This document shows, in pieces, positions 13,259-25,861 of a stretch of 64,000 bases of DNA (position 1 is its first letter; each line of letters opens with the position of its first letter). The notes under the pieces are model-generated. The model saw only the letters and a list, made by a program, of their open reading frames with translations, had not been told where the DNA came from and did no database searches. The stretch is from Paramecium octaurelia (taxonomy: Eukaryota > Ciliophora > Oligohymenophorea > Peniculida > Parameciidae). The translations under genes and the position numbers were made by a program. The stretch is from positions 434,001 to 498,000 of the forward strand of contig CAJJDP010000062.1 of assembly GCA_905182995.1 (NCBI GenBank). Reading direction: 5' to 3'.

Positions 13259-13837
13259 ATGAAAATAGTCAATTTGTCTTAGATTTGTTGTGAAAATATT
13301 AAGAGTGAATTTTAATAAGATTATCATATATGGAGGAGAGTTAAATAATTTAATAATAAATGAATTGATTACTTACAAAAGAGCTTTCAGTATAATTTTT
13401 GAGATGGAACTTCAATGATTTAAAGTATATAACAAAAATTAAATAGAGATTTCTAAAAAATAAGAAGGTATTGGAATTGATAAAGTAAATTCCTAAATTA
13501 TAGTAGTGAAAGCTTGAACAAATAAATATAAATAATCTTCTAATTGAAAAGAAATTGTAACGTTCTTTATGTAAAACATTTGGATAGATTAGAATAATTA
13601 ATTTCATTTAGAAAATTTTAGCATTGACATTTCTTTTAAGAAGAATTTTAGATTAACCAGAATGTATCTTCTTATACAATCAAATTATTAGGATTGCACT
13701 TGTTCATCAAACATGATCTTAATCTATTTAACTTTGTTAATGTTTAATTGGGATAGATTGGACACCTAAAAAATTTAATGCGTTACAATTTGTGCAAACT
13801 ATAGGGCAACTTTAGAAGGTACTTAGATTTGGAATGA
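13259..13837 (+). pseudogene. Decayed gene: one protein-like frame with four in-frame TGA codons
   Basis: Starting at an ATG 54 bp after the SF-assemblin stop, one frame of 193 codons stays protein-like over 579 bp (for example KVDL-free segments such as ENIKSEFQQDYHIWRRV and GLHLFIKHDLNLF) but holds four internal TGA codons before the terminal one. No intron removes them. The pattern fits a gene losing function by point mutation with little indel decay. The alternative is a chance frame. The original family is not recognised. Confidence 0.4.
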
Positions 13838-14785
13838 TATTTTTATATCAAATAAATATGAATCTGTTATTAAACTAACGAGTTAAAACGGAGTGAACTT
13901 TAAAGAATTTAAACGCTTCACTAATAAAAGTTTTATAAATAATTATATTAATTAATATATCTTATAATAAAACATATTGAAAAATTTAGTATTAAGCTAA
14001 ACTCTTATGATTATTCATAATCTCAACATTCACTCATCATTTTCAATACATATTAAATTTTATATTAAAATGTATTCAAAATCATTATACTTCCTTAAGA
14101 TATTTTGTAAAACGTATTAGACTTAATTTATATTCTTAATGGTTCTATATCTAAATAATCCCCTGATATTAAATCTGCCTTCAACAAAGATTATGCTGAT
14201 ATGTATAACATTAGGAGTAAAAAAAAGTATCCTGTATTTATATTGTGATGCAAAATCTAATAATAAGTAATAGTCTAACTACTTCAATTAATAGCCTTGT
14301 TACTTGTAGATATACAGGAAATGATATAAAAAATAAGAGTATGTAATTGGAAATCTGAACAAAAACTTAATATCTTCTTTCTAGAAACGTATATTTTTAT
14401 TTTGCAGAAAAGAAAACAGCTCATTCTAAATTTAAAACAACATAGGAATTTTATATAATCAAAGATCAAGCTTAGAATCATTCATTATTAATATTTTCAA
14501 AGTACCATTATGAGTTCTTTTGCAAATAAGAACTATTATTTATATCAAGATTTTCAAAGAATTAGTATACGATTATTAGAAAACATCCTATATTTAAATA
14601 CCATAAAAGAAAAAGATAATTTATTTGTTTATAGTAATTAAACTTGCAAGAACTCTCTTAGATGAGCTTCATACTTCATAATATGAATGGTATGATTCAA
14701 TATTTGGAGGATTAAGAGGAATATTTATTTATTTATAATTATAGGCTTAGAATTGTAGCAATATATTTAAACATATGGCTTCAAA
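13838..14785. other. Intergenic, possible coding remnant
   Basis: Mostly AT-rich. A plus-strand frame at about 14134-14663 is protein-like in places (PDIKSAFNKDYADMYNIR, SSFANKNYYLYQDFQRI) with one internal TGA and no clear start. It could be another decayed gene. Nothing else was seen. Confidence 0.3.
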
Positions 14786-15296
14786 TCATGGATAGTCATT
14801 TTCATCATCTTATAAGTAATTAGTTTTTAATAGTTCTTTGAACTCTCCAAACTCTATTACTCCTGATCCATCAGTATCAACTTCTTTAATCAATCCTTCA
14901 ATATCGATCGTTAATTCAAATTCATTCTTTATTATTCGAATCAACTTTTCTGCATCAACATTTCCTGTGGTGTCCTCATTTCCTCCCATTGCTACAAATG
15001 CATCAATCATATCTTAATCATCATCTTATAACCCAGCATATTTAAGTTTGGCAAAGAGACTCAAAAACTCTTTGAATTTGATGCGTCCACGATTGCCATC
15101 ATCAATCTCACTTATTAATTTGTGGACTTTATGAGGTTTCTACTTCAAACCTACCATTTCCAGGGCAATCTCCAAATCATCGACCATGATTTCTCCTTCT
15201 CCTCTCTATTATAATTAATAAAACTGACAATGTTACATCATCTAAATCATTAAACGCTCTTTGGCATTATTCAATATCTTCTTCAGATAAATTCAT
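14786..15296 (-). CDS. Calmodulin/centrin-superfamily EF-hand protein, 159 aa
   Basis: A 31-nt intron after FNDLDD joins two exons. Four EF-hand positions are present. The last (DTDGSGVIEFGE) is canonical and should bind calcium; loop 2 (DDGNRGRIKFKE) and loop 3 (NEDTTGNVDAEK) are partly degenerate, and loop 1 (DDRGEGEIMVDD) lacks a good ligand set. Size and spacing match calmodulin-like proteins. The stretch FELTIDIEGLIKEVD before the last hand is typical of axonemal and dynein-associated calmodulin relatives, so a ciliary calcium sensor is plausible but not shown. Confidence 0.88.
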
Positions 15297-15607
15297 TATA
15301 TATTATTTAATATTTTTATATATTTTGGATTCAATTCAATTTATACATTAAAATGCAGTAAAGAAGAAAACTATAAATTTAATTAATAGGAAGCACTAAG
15401 GTTAATATAATCATCGTTATTCACAATATTCATCAAAAGATTTGATTATCGTATTGAAATAATTTACATAAAACCCTCACGTATTTTCAAATAAATAAAA
15501 TTTAAAGATTATTATTATCAAAGATTTCTTGAATTTACATAAAATAATTAAATAATAAGTGAATATTATTTCATATAAATTTCTTTCTTCGATATGAATG
15601 ATCACTA

Positions 15608-16144
15608 TCAGAAAGATGTACTTTTAATCTTTGGAGATAACTTTGGTAACTTAACCTCGCCGTAAATATTAAAAATCTTTAATATTAAATTCCTTTTCCT
15701 TTATTTCAAATTCTTATCTTTCTTTTTAATGAACATATGTATCACCCAATTTTACTATACTTTGAACATGGCAAAGTCCGGTTTTTTTGAGATAGAGAGG
15801 TCTCGCTTAATTCTATTTTTCAGATCATTTTTGATATGATTTACATTTTTTATGCTTCTATCTTTTTGATTGCTGTAATAAATATTGAAGTCTTCTAGAT
15901 CAACTTTCATGATTAAAGGTTTAATATTTAAATTAAACCAATTTATATCAATTAGCTTTGAAAATGAACTATCAATTCAAATACAACTTTTAGTTTTCAA
16001 TTGCTTTTTTAGTAATTTAATATTTCACCTTTCATACCTACTTTAATATTTTTAGTTAAGGATACCTTTAACTACAGGAATTTTCTAAAACTCCTTTGAT
16101 TTTGGAGGAGATGATTTAAAAGCAATTCCTAAGAATGCCTTCAT
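15608..16144 (-). CDS. Hypothetical protein, 155 aa, four small exons
   Basis: Model: ATG 16144, introns of 25, 25 and 19 nt within the first 210 bp, then a long last exon to TGA 15608. The spliced frame is divisible by three and escapes all TGA codons. The product begins MKAFLGIAFKSSPPKSKEF, then is basic and helical (KNRIKRDLSISKKPDF, KKKDKNLKQRKRN). No domain was recognised. The 19-nt intron is at the lower size limit for Paramecium, so exon 2-3 borders are the weakest part. The last exon alone is convincingly coding. Confidence 0.6.
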
Positions 16145-16815
16145 TTTAAAATGCACTTATTTATAACTAAATACATCAACATCAGAGAATAAATAATTTA
16201 TATAATTTACATAATTAAGAGGAAGGACTATTAGATAATTAAATTTTAGAAATATTTATTGTATCTTTATAACACTATATATTTAAGTTATTATGATAAT
16301 ATCTAGTGTCTCTTATCTCTGTTGCCTAACTAATTATAAGTTATGCAGCTATTTTATTTGATCATTTTATGATCAAGATATTATAATTATTATTTGATAT
16401 TGCAATTATTATCTAAATAAAGACCAAAAAATATATATATGTTAATATAACACTTTTTGATGAACTCACATTCTTGCTAATGGGGACATTCTTAATTCAA
16501 ATTAGTTTGTAAATACTAAGATTATCATATTTATTAATAGCTTTTTTGCATATTTAATTAAATCACTCATTCCAAAGGAGCGTTGGGTATAGATTCAAAC
16601 TGATTTTTGTTCTTATTCTACAATTGATAATTACTTCTAATTAAGTTACGTTCTTTTTTAATATTCTTTACTTAAAATTTTAAAGTGGAGATTATTCTGG
16701 AGGTAATCCATAAAATTTATTTTTTATTTCATTTTGTTTTAGGAGAATATTATGATACATACATTAGTCATAATTGGTTGTTGAATAATCAATTAATAAA
16801 ATTTAATACTAAAAC
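16145..16815. other. Intergenic, no gene seen
   Basis: About 670 bp upstream of the minus-strand gene at 15608-16144 and downstream of 16816-17253. AT-rich with short runs only; no credible frame on either strand. Confidence 0.5.
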
Positions 16816-17253
16816 TCATTTTAATCCTATAAAGTCTTTATAGTTTTCTAACTTTTATACAAATTTTTGTTATTGAATAGAAAAATGTCGAGCTTAAATT
16901 GATAATTTAAGACTCCTTTATTTATCTTATTATAATTGTTATTTGAGATACAAAACAGGATTGCGATCGAAAAAGGTTTCTTCTTATAACTTATACTTTT
17001 GGGCCTTTCTATTGGGCCTCTACAGATTATATTGAGTTGAATCAATGATTTGTTTACAAAGGTAATTATGTAGTTTTATATTCATTCTGAAAAGTATTGA
17101 TAATCATACTTTAATGACTTTTCTTCTTGCAACTTCTTATTTTCTTCGGTCGAGGCCCTCTTTATAATGTTGCTAAATCTCATGCGATATTTGGTGGTGA
17201 AGTTGGATATTTCCAAATTGAAGCTAGCATTTTAATCTTTGAGTTATTCGCAT
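16816..17253 (-). CDS. Hypothetical small basic protein, 116 aa
   Basis: Four exons assembled from short open pieces: introns of 23, 38 and 26 nt all start GTA and end AG and keep one frame, total 117 codons with the stop. The product is Arg/Lys rich (LDRRKQEVARRKVIK, PIERPKSISYKKK) and helical at both ends. No domain was recognised; the size and basic charge would suit a mitochondrial ribosomal or respiratory accessory protein, but there is no motif to back that. It is divergent from the phosphatase gene, with 70 bp between starts. Confidence 0.55.
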
Positions 17254-17323
17254 TCGGTAATGATACTTTTAAGGTTTGACTTAAATTTTTATTACATAAA
17301 ATAAGTAAAATCTTTAATTATTA

Positions 17324-18333
17324 ATGGATATCGATCGACACATATCATCACTTCTTACGGGAGGATGTCTTCCAGAAAGAGATCTCAAACTGGTCTGCGA
17401 ACGAGCCAAGGAGATCTTCCTTGAGGAATCAAATGTTTAGCCTGTCAGAGCACCAGTCAATGTGTGTGGTGACATTCATGGTAAGGAATACATTAATATA
17501 TGCAAGGTTAATTTTACGACTTGCAAGCTTTGATTAAAGAAGGTGGTGATATTCCTGAACATAACTACATCTTCATTGGAGACTTCGTTGACAGAGGATA
17601 CAATAGTGTTGAAACTATGGAGTATCTACTATGTCTTAAAGGTAATTGCACATTGCATTGATGATTAGTCAAGTATCCAGGAAACATAGTGCTATTAAGA
17701 GGAAATCATGAATCGAGACAATGCACTTAGGTTTATGGATTCTATGAAGAGATCTTGAGAAAGTATGGAAATAGCAGTCCATGGAGATTGTTTATGGATG
17801 TTTTTGATTGTTTGCCCTTGGCTGCGTTGATAGAAGGCTAAATATTGTGTGTTCATGGAGGTTTGTCTCCAGATATGAGAACAGTTGATCAAATAAGAAC
17901 AATAGATAGAAAAGTAAAACAACATTTGAATTTTAGGTTGAAATCCCACATGAGGGTCCATTCTGTGACTTGATGTGGTCAGATCCAGAAGAAGTTGAAT
18001 ACTGGGCTGTGAATTCAAGAGGAGCAGGATATTTATTTGGAGCCTAAGTGACAAAGGAGTTTTGCAGATTGAATGATCTGAGTTTAATTTGCAGAGCCCA
18101 TTAATTGGTGATGGAAGGATACAAATATTGGTTCCCTGTAATCATTACAATTAATTTAGGATTAAAATTTGGTTACAGTGTGGTCAGCCCCAAATTATTG
18201 TTATAGATGTGGAAACATTGCTTCCATTCTTTGTTTGGACAATTAATTGTAATCTAATTGGAAAACATTCAGAGAGGTACCAGAAAGCGGTAAAAGCATT
18301 AATCCAAAGAATGTTCTTCCTTATTTCTTATGA
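17324..18333 (+). CDS. Ser/Thr protein phosphatase, PP6/Sit4-type catalytic subunit
   Basis: Six exons, five introns (26, 27, 23, 22, 24 nt), 295 aa. The PPP metal-site motifs GDIHG, GDFVDRG and LRGNHE are intact, with the later [11 protein letters not shown] and HGGLSP motifs. It ends LPYFL: PP2A, PP4 and PP6 share a methylatable C-terminal leucine, and PYFL is the PP6 form (PP2A and PP4 end DYFL). The N-terminus [15 protein letters not shown] also fits the PP6/PP4/PP2A group. It acts as a catalytic subunit with regulatory partners in cell-cycle and signalling control. The first intron interrupts the GDIHG codons exactly after the glycine's first base. Confidence 0.95.
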
Positions 18334-18611
18334 AATATTGTATTTAAATAAATGCATATATAATTTTGAGTCAACATATTATATTACCAATATTATAAGT
18401 AGAATCATCGATGTAAAATAAACACTATAATTTTATCATGTGAACGAGATTTTACTAAAGAAATTGAGAAAATAGAGAAACTTCTGAAATGAAATAATCC
18501 CAGATTGATTTATGTTAATATCTGCTGTGAATTTAAAAAAACCATTTAAATGTTAAATTCTTTATCACACAAGAGAATTGCAATTGTTTTTAATTAATAT
18601 ATATTATATAC

Positions 18612-20034
18612 ATGAACAAGGATCATCCTGTGCTGATCGATAATCGATATTTACTTGCTACTCTGCATTATCAAGGACGCCATTCCAACTTTTACAATGC
18701 TGTAGATTCATAACAGGAATAAAAATAGATTCTTATATAAATAGTATTATGAAGTACTTATCATTTATAGATAACTGATTAACTATGCATATGCAAGCTA
18801 TTTAAACGTCTGGAATAGAGTAATATTGTTATACTAATAAGAATAGTGGTTGATTGTAGAGATAAATCTAATGATCATTATAACAGAATGTCCCGATACA
18901 TCCCAATTCCAAGGATCTATAAGATGGGAACTTTAGTAGTCTAGGACATCACTTACCATTACATTGCCTGGTAAAAGAGTGGACCCTCCTTAAAATTGTG
19001 CTTTAAATTGATGAAATATAAATTTTCTCTGAAAACTATCATGTTGGTAGCACTTAAAATGGTAATTATACTTTAACAACTAGCATGAAGATTACCAATT
19101 TATAGTAAATTCATAATTTGAACATTCTGCATAGAAGTCTCAAATTATCCTGTATAATGACAACGAACCATTCGAATCTACTAATCACTAATTTCGATGA
19201 CTATGTGGAGTTTCTTAATAAAGAGGGTAAAATAACAAACAAACCAAAATAAATCCACATTAAAACTAATAAATTCAGCAGCATTGGATAACATCTGCAA
19301 CAAAGTAAATTCAATTGCATAATAAGTTAGTGCCATCTCCAAGGGATGATTTGGAATCTCTTGGCTATCTCCTCTTGTATCTTCTAAGTTAAGGGAAACT
19401 ACCAAACAAATGTCAATCAAAGGATTAAAACATCAGAGATAAATTTTATATGGAATTCAAAAGACAATTTCTCCCTGAAAAAGAGCTGAAATAATACCCT
19501 GAACCATTTTTGTAATTCTTTTAAACTGTATTCAAATTGGGATTTAAAGAAATTCCCAATTATGAAATACTCAAATAGCCCTTTATTCAATATCTAGGAA
19601 GACAAGAACAAGATTAAAATTTTGATTGGTCTGAAGTATTCAAGCCTCTTGCAGAATAGACAGCAACTTCAGAACTCTCACTCAGGGACAAAACTGGCTC
19701 ATTTGAGTCCTTGCTGATGAATAATAATAAGAAGGAACCTTGCAAAGTCAATACTTCTGCTCCAACTAGTCCAACTACTTAACAAATTATAAACAAGCCA
19801 GCTAAGGCCTCAAGGTTTACTCTAGCACCCATATTGGAAAAAAATGAATCTCAAATGACGAGCATAAAAAATTGTGATTCCAATGCAGGATCTCCAAGAT
19901 TTAATCATAATATAAAAAATCTAAAATTTGATCATTTACAAGAGGATTCATCTTCAGGAGATATTAGTCCAAGCGACGAACCTGCTGTTGATTAACTACC
20001 AAGTTTTGAATACCACCAACATGATACTATGTGA
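18612..20034 (+). CDS. Casein kinase 1-family pseudokinase
   Basis: Four exons (introns 27, 29 and 26 nt), 446 aa. CK1 landmarks are clear: IPRIYKMG, SGPSL, YKFSLKTIML (CK1 KFSLKTVLM), and RDDLESLGYLLLYLL, which is nearly invariant in CK1. The catalytic residues are not: the HRD loop reads ILHRSLKLSCIM (Asp replaced by Ser, Asn of DIKPDN lost) and the DFG/DFD metal site reads NFDD. The N-lobe also lacks a clean glycine loop. It is therefore very likely inactive as a kinase and may serve as a binding module. The tail of about 150 residues is Ser/Asn rich and disordered. The intact frame and sensible introns argue against a pseudogene. Confidence 0.85.
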
Positions 20035-20115
20035 ATTTGTTTATAAATTATATAATTAAAATTATATATAACAACTTAATTTTATTTTCTTTTCATCTAC
20101 TTAAACAGCTCAAAT

Positions 20116-20844
20116 ATGGATAGCAATAAAAAGGTTTCCTTTAATACTACAATGAAAACCTAAACAATTTATGCCACTTCAAATTCAATTGAAGATGACA
20201 ATAAATTGGTGAAAGATATTTAAACCAAAATTCATTCGATTTTAAAAGGAGAAAATGCAGAAAGTGAATATTCACACAGATTTAAATGCAAGGTTCCGCT
20301 ATTGAAAACTAATGATGGCTAAAAATTGTGCAATAAATTAATCAAATTCAATGAACACTATAAAATTGCTGAATCAGACAAAGATTAAATTGCAATCAGT
20401 AGTAAGGTCTTGAAATCATATAAGTTTAATTCGGTTTTATCCAAAAGGAGATTGACCAAAAGTTAATAACAAAAATAGACAATACAACACACTTCTCATC
20501 ATTCGGAGGATAAATACAATAAAATTTTTAACACAGAATGGTCTGAGTATCAGAATATATACGATTTACACAACCTCCTCACTCCTAATTCTTTAGATAT
20601 GGGTCCTGCCTATGCTGAAGTGCAATTCATTAAATCTAAAATCAAAAAACCGCACTAAGATGCTGTAGTCATGCCCAAAAGCAATCGCAACTGTATAGAA
20701 AATAATAAACCCAAAAAATTTATTGGTTTAGATCAGATTTATCTTGTTTAACCTAATTTAATATCAACTAGTAGAGTAGTTTTGAAATCTACTAACAACA
20801 GGGAATCAAAAAGTTAAAGAAGAAATCAAAAATTCTAAAATTGA
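20116..20844 (+). CDS. Hypothetical protein, 242 aa
   Basis: A single-exon frame starting 81 bp after the pseudokinase gene. It is Lys/Ser/Asn/Gln rich and mostly disordered, with a few helical parts (KLIKFNEHYKIAESDKDQ) and basic runs (SKRRLTKSQQQKQ). No known domain. Codon use and the many TAA/TAG glutamines match neighbours, so it is likely a real gene, but its function cannot be inferred. Confidence 0.7.
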
Positions 20845-21015
20845 TATTCATATAAAATAGTCATTAATTGTATATATTGAAATTCATTGACCTATGAATT
20901 TTGATTTTAATAATTAAAAACTCAAATTTGTTATTAGAATAATTTATAATTCTTTAAGCCATCACAAATATCTACTCTATTTTTAATATGCTAACAATAT
21001 CTTAAATAATTCATT
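20845..21015. other. Short convergent intergenic
   Basis: AT-rich spacer between the convergent ends of the hypothetical gene and the SPX-EXS gene. No feature seen. Confidence 0.4.
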
Positions 21016-23693
21016 TCATTCAGTTGTTTTTTGCACTCTAAATATCTCATATCTTTTATAAATTTATTTTTTATATTTTTTATTTTCCTATTTTAATTCT
21101 TTAATCCATTATCTCTCCAAACTCTCTTTCTTCTTTCCTTTTTCAATTATGGCATTTTCTTCAGTCGCCAATCTAATATCATGCAAGGTGTCTCTCTCTT
21201 AATCAGCATTATTTTTATTTTCATTATCTGATAAGTCGTCATTGTAAGAAGATTAAACAGATTGATAATTAAGTTAACTAACGTTCTTCATCAGTGGAAC
21301 CTTTAAGAATTGTGTTCCATTTGAATATTTTGATTCTCTCTATTGATGTTCAAAATACATCTCTTATTTGCTTTCGGATTTTTTAAGAGGAAGCTTAACA
21401 TTCGTAGCTCTATTGATATTTTATGTATATTAAGAAATTCTTAATTCATTGATCGACTGAGCTGGTTGTCTTGCTTAATCTATCTATTCAGTTAATCCTT
21501 TGAATAATAAAACAACACTAGGTCTATTTTCAAACTCTACTTCATCCTTTAAAGATTGAAATCCTGAATTAGGCTGAAGAAATGAGGAAACAGACCAATG
21601 GTCACGATTATTAAATTCAACTAATTCCTTTTGAACTTAAAATGGATACTTTAGATCCTAAACAACCTTTAATGAACGTAGATTGACTATGTGTTCTTTT
21701 TCCACTTTTAAAAAATTATTTAGAAATCTTCTGCTCATTTCTAAGAATCCAACCAATAACACAAATAATTCATTCTTGATCCCAAATAATTTGCAAATAT
21801 CTGGAGACAGCGATAACACCCAAGTGCATCTTAATACAAGATTTACACCAGCAAAAATGTAATAGATTGTTGGACTATTGTACCCTAAATCATTTCTAAG
21901 AAACTTATATTTCGAATCTTTTTCGAAAAATAAAAAATCCTTAGCTAAATCCCAATAATATTGCCAAAATGTACTAATTATAGCTACAAATATCCAAATA
22001 ACTCTGAATTCAGTGACATCAGGATTTCTCCTCGCCAAAAATGACCAGACTCCAACTTATGCAGCATTGGCTGTCTTTAAAAAGTTATACCATTCGTCTG
22101 TCCCAAATAATTTGCCTTTGACTCTTGCCCTAACGAGATAGTGAGCACATTTAATCAGATAAGGTACTGTAGCTGGAAGGGCACTTGTAAATCGTGTCCT
22201 TGGCTCGCATTACCCTTCATGTTCATAACCTTTGAATATCTAAAATTAAGATATAATTTTACAATATAATAGTAATAACAGATTGTATAGTCTAAATCTC
22301 TTATGGGAGTAGTGAAGGATGCAAATTAATCTGCCATAAATGTATATCTTGATTCATAATTAAATAAGAATCCCCAAACCATTCCATATAACATTTAGTA
22401 CATGTATTTCTTTCCTTCCGGATTAAAGATCTTTTTGGATGGGTACAACACATATATCAACAAACATACCCATATTATGAGAGGGTAGAGTCTCACATCA
22501 AACACCTATAGTTCTTAAGCTAATTTTCCTATATCTTCCTCTTAGACACAATAAATTATGAAAATTAATAAATAAATTGTACTAAAAATAGTCACTCTTT
22601 TTAATATCTCTGACAATGTTGAATAATGATGATTGAATCCCAAATAGAGCTTATAATTAACATTAAAGTAATTCCATCCTGCTACATCAAGAGATATCAT
22701 CCAAAAATAAAATATGAATAATGCAACTCCTCTGAAACATGGAAAAACCTTATTAAAAACCTTATCTGAATTTGGATCCAAATATCCATCATATCTCATT
22801 AATAAAAGGATTATAATCATTAGAGCAGCAAATCCAGCAAAGAATCCAAAATAAAAAATACTCTCATTTGACAATTGGTTTTATTCTGTATATCTTCTCA
22901 AAAACTCTCTACATTTTTTTGGACTTTAAATTTATAATAATATTTACTTATCATGTTTATAGAAATTTTAAATAATTACTGACTCTGTTTCGTCCTTTAT
23001 CATTTTTAATCTTTTAGGCAATTCGCGAATCTCATTCTAAAATTCAATAACTTTTTCAAAAATATTCTCATTTACATCCATTATACCTCTAATCTCTTGT
23101 TTTTTAAACTTTTTTATTATTTTTCTAGTTGCTTCATAATTAATACTTAAGAATGATTATAATTGTTGTACTTCTACATAGAACCTAAACATGCTGTCTT
23201 GCAATTCCTCACATTTTCTTCTATATTATTTATGCTTGGGCTTATTTTATTTAATTAACTTTAATTAATGTTTTTCAGCCTCCGTCATTGATTTTATGTT
23301 CCATGTTATCGCTATTGTAGGTTAATTAAACAATTTTGGAAGCTAAATCCATTCTTATTACATGCCTATTATTTATTCTTTTAATTTATCATATTTCTTA
23401 ATTACATCTATGTATCTAAACTTGGAGAAAGATATAGTTTTTCTTATCTCATACTCCAAAATCTCAATAAACTTTGCTGAGTCTCTCTTCAATTTATCGA
23501 TTAGATCACAATCTTACAAAACATCCTATTTAATATTCAGATATTCATCTCTTTGCTTTTATTGCTTTACTTCTAGTAAAAAGGTCTTCAGTATTGTCAT
23601 TATAGATAAATATGTTTTTAACAATTTAAAATTAACATAAAACTTAACCCATTCAGGAATTAATATTCTAAGGAGATATTTTGTAAATTTCAT
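21016..23693 (-). CDS. SPX-EXS protein, XPR1/SYG1-type phosphate exporter
   Basis: 873 aa after removal of two introns (33 nt near 22950, 23 nt near 22250). The N-terminus MKFTKYLLRILIPEWVKFYV is the first SPX helix, and SFLSINYEATRKIIKKFKKQ is the conserved last SPX helix with the basic surface that binds inositol pyrophosphates. The middle has several hydrophobic membrane segments, then the EXS domain with the motif RNPDVTEFRVIWIF and flanking helices. The tail (about 200 aa) is charged and disordered. XPR1/SYG1 proteins export inorganic phosphate and are gated by PP-InsP bound to SPX. Full length for the family. The start lies only 22 bp after the Nudix stop. Confidence 0.93.
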
Positions 23694-23715
23694 TTATTTA
23701 TTTTTATTAATAATA

Positions 23716-24620
<905 letters not shown>

Positions 24621-24789
24621 TTTAAGAAATAAATTTATAATGATAATAATTATTAAATTATTACTATGAGATTCTTGAAGGTAATATTTGAATAAATGTA
24701 GAAAAAATAATCTTGTCTTATAATACAAAAATATTTATCATTGTTTTAGTAGCATGATTATTATTTTTGTGACATTAATATGGTATTCA

Positions 24790-25294
24790 TCATTTACTTT
24801 ACTTGTTTTTCCAAATTACTCTTTTTGGAACATCCAATTATAATCTTGAAAAAAAAATGATTTATTCACTTTAACGATTAATACAAATTATTTTAAATAT
24901 CTCTTATTAATTTTAATGTAGTTACAATAATGGTTCCTGATTAAAATTTAATTTATACTTTTTATCCTAATTTCTAGATCGTAGAAATGCTTTCAATCAT
25001 AAAATAATCTTAATTTTTCTTCAATTTTATCTGGTCTAATTCTGCCTTTAATATATTCATTTTGGAGGTGTCACTTGTAGATTGAAAAATCTCATATCCT
25101 CCTCATTTTTCCATTATATTTTCTAATACAATCCAGCAATAAGTTACCTATTTACTATTTTGTTTTTTATTTTCATCTCCCATCCCTCTATCTCTTTCTA
25201 AATCTTTGTGGTTCTCATAATATATTTTCCAAATATTCTATTCATGTTTATTCAATGCCTTAATATAAGCCTTCCGATTTTAAAGACTATTCAT
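24790..25294 (-). CDS. Hypothetical small helical protein, 3' end uncertain
   Basis: ATG 25294, then introns of 25, 29 and possibly 22 nt, each GT..AG and phase-preserving. The product begins MNSLQNRKAYIKALNKHEQ and is a charged helical protein (IWKIYYENHKDLERDR, AELDQIKLKKNQDYFMI). If the third intron is spliced, the stop is at 24790 (142 aa); if retained, at 24866 (124 aa). No domain was recognised. The first two introns, which are needed to avoid stops, make it more than a chance frame. Confidence 0.5.
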
Positions 25295-25383
25295 TCAATT
25301 AGAATGAGTTCTTTCTCCTCCTCTGTTATTATCTATTATTATTGAGGAATCATATTATTTTTTTATAATATTAGAATTTAACG

Positions 25384-25861
25384 ATGAGGAAAGACGGTTT
25401 AAATATATCAAAAGTTGCTTCAGATCTCATTCTGGCTTATAAATAATTGACAAGTTAATATGCTGAAATAGTGGTATCTCCTAAATATGAGAAAACTGCA
25501 TTGTATTTTCCTTAATCACGTAAACTACTTATTTTAAACTTCTCAGCTATTGAAGAATAAATTGAGGAAGAAAATCAACAGGACAGTCCTAGAAAACATG
25601 TTATTGAGAACGAAGATGATTATTTGAAAGAAATTAGTGAATTAAGAAAAATTGTAGAATAAAGTAAAACTATTGAATAATTAAGTGAGAATGAAGTATA
25701 TGAACATACCAGAAAAGTATTTCTCATAGCCATTAGAATCCACGAATAAAAACAATCACTATTATACTTCAACTCCGCCTAAAAAAAATACTAAAAAGCA
25801 GATAGTAATTTCAAAATACTAAACCGATTTCTTAAGGCAATAATATGGGAAAATATAATGA
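25384..25861 (+). CDS. Hypothetical protein, 151 aa
   Basis: Two exons; a 22-nt intron after QLSENE moves the frame into a Ser/Thr/Lys/Asn-rich tail (YFSQPLESTNKNNHYYTS) ending at TGA 25859-25861. Unspliced, the frame runs on but turns hydrophobic and less protein-like. The first exon has a helical charged part (EEQIEEENQQDSPRKH, LKEISELRKIVEQSK) that may be a short coiled coil. It is divergent from the small minus-strand gene, with 89 bp between starts. Confidence 0.65.
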
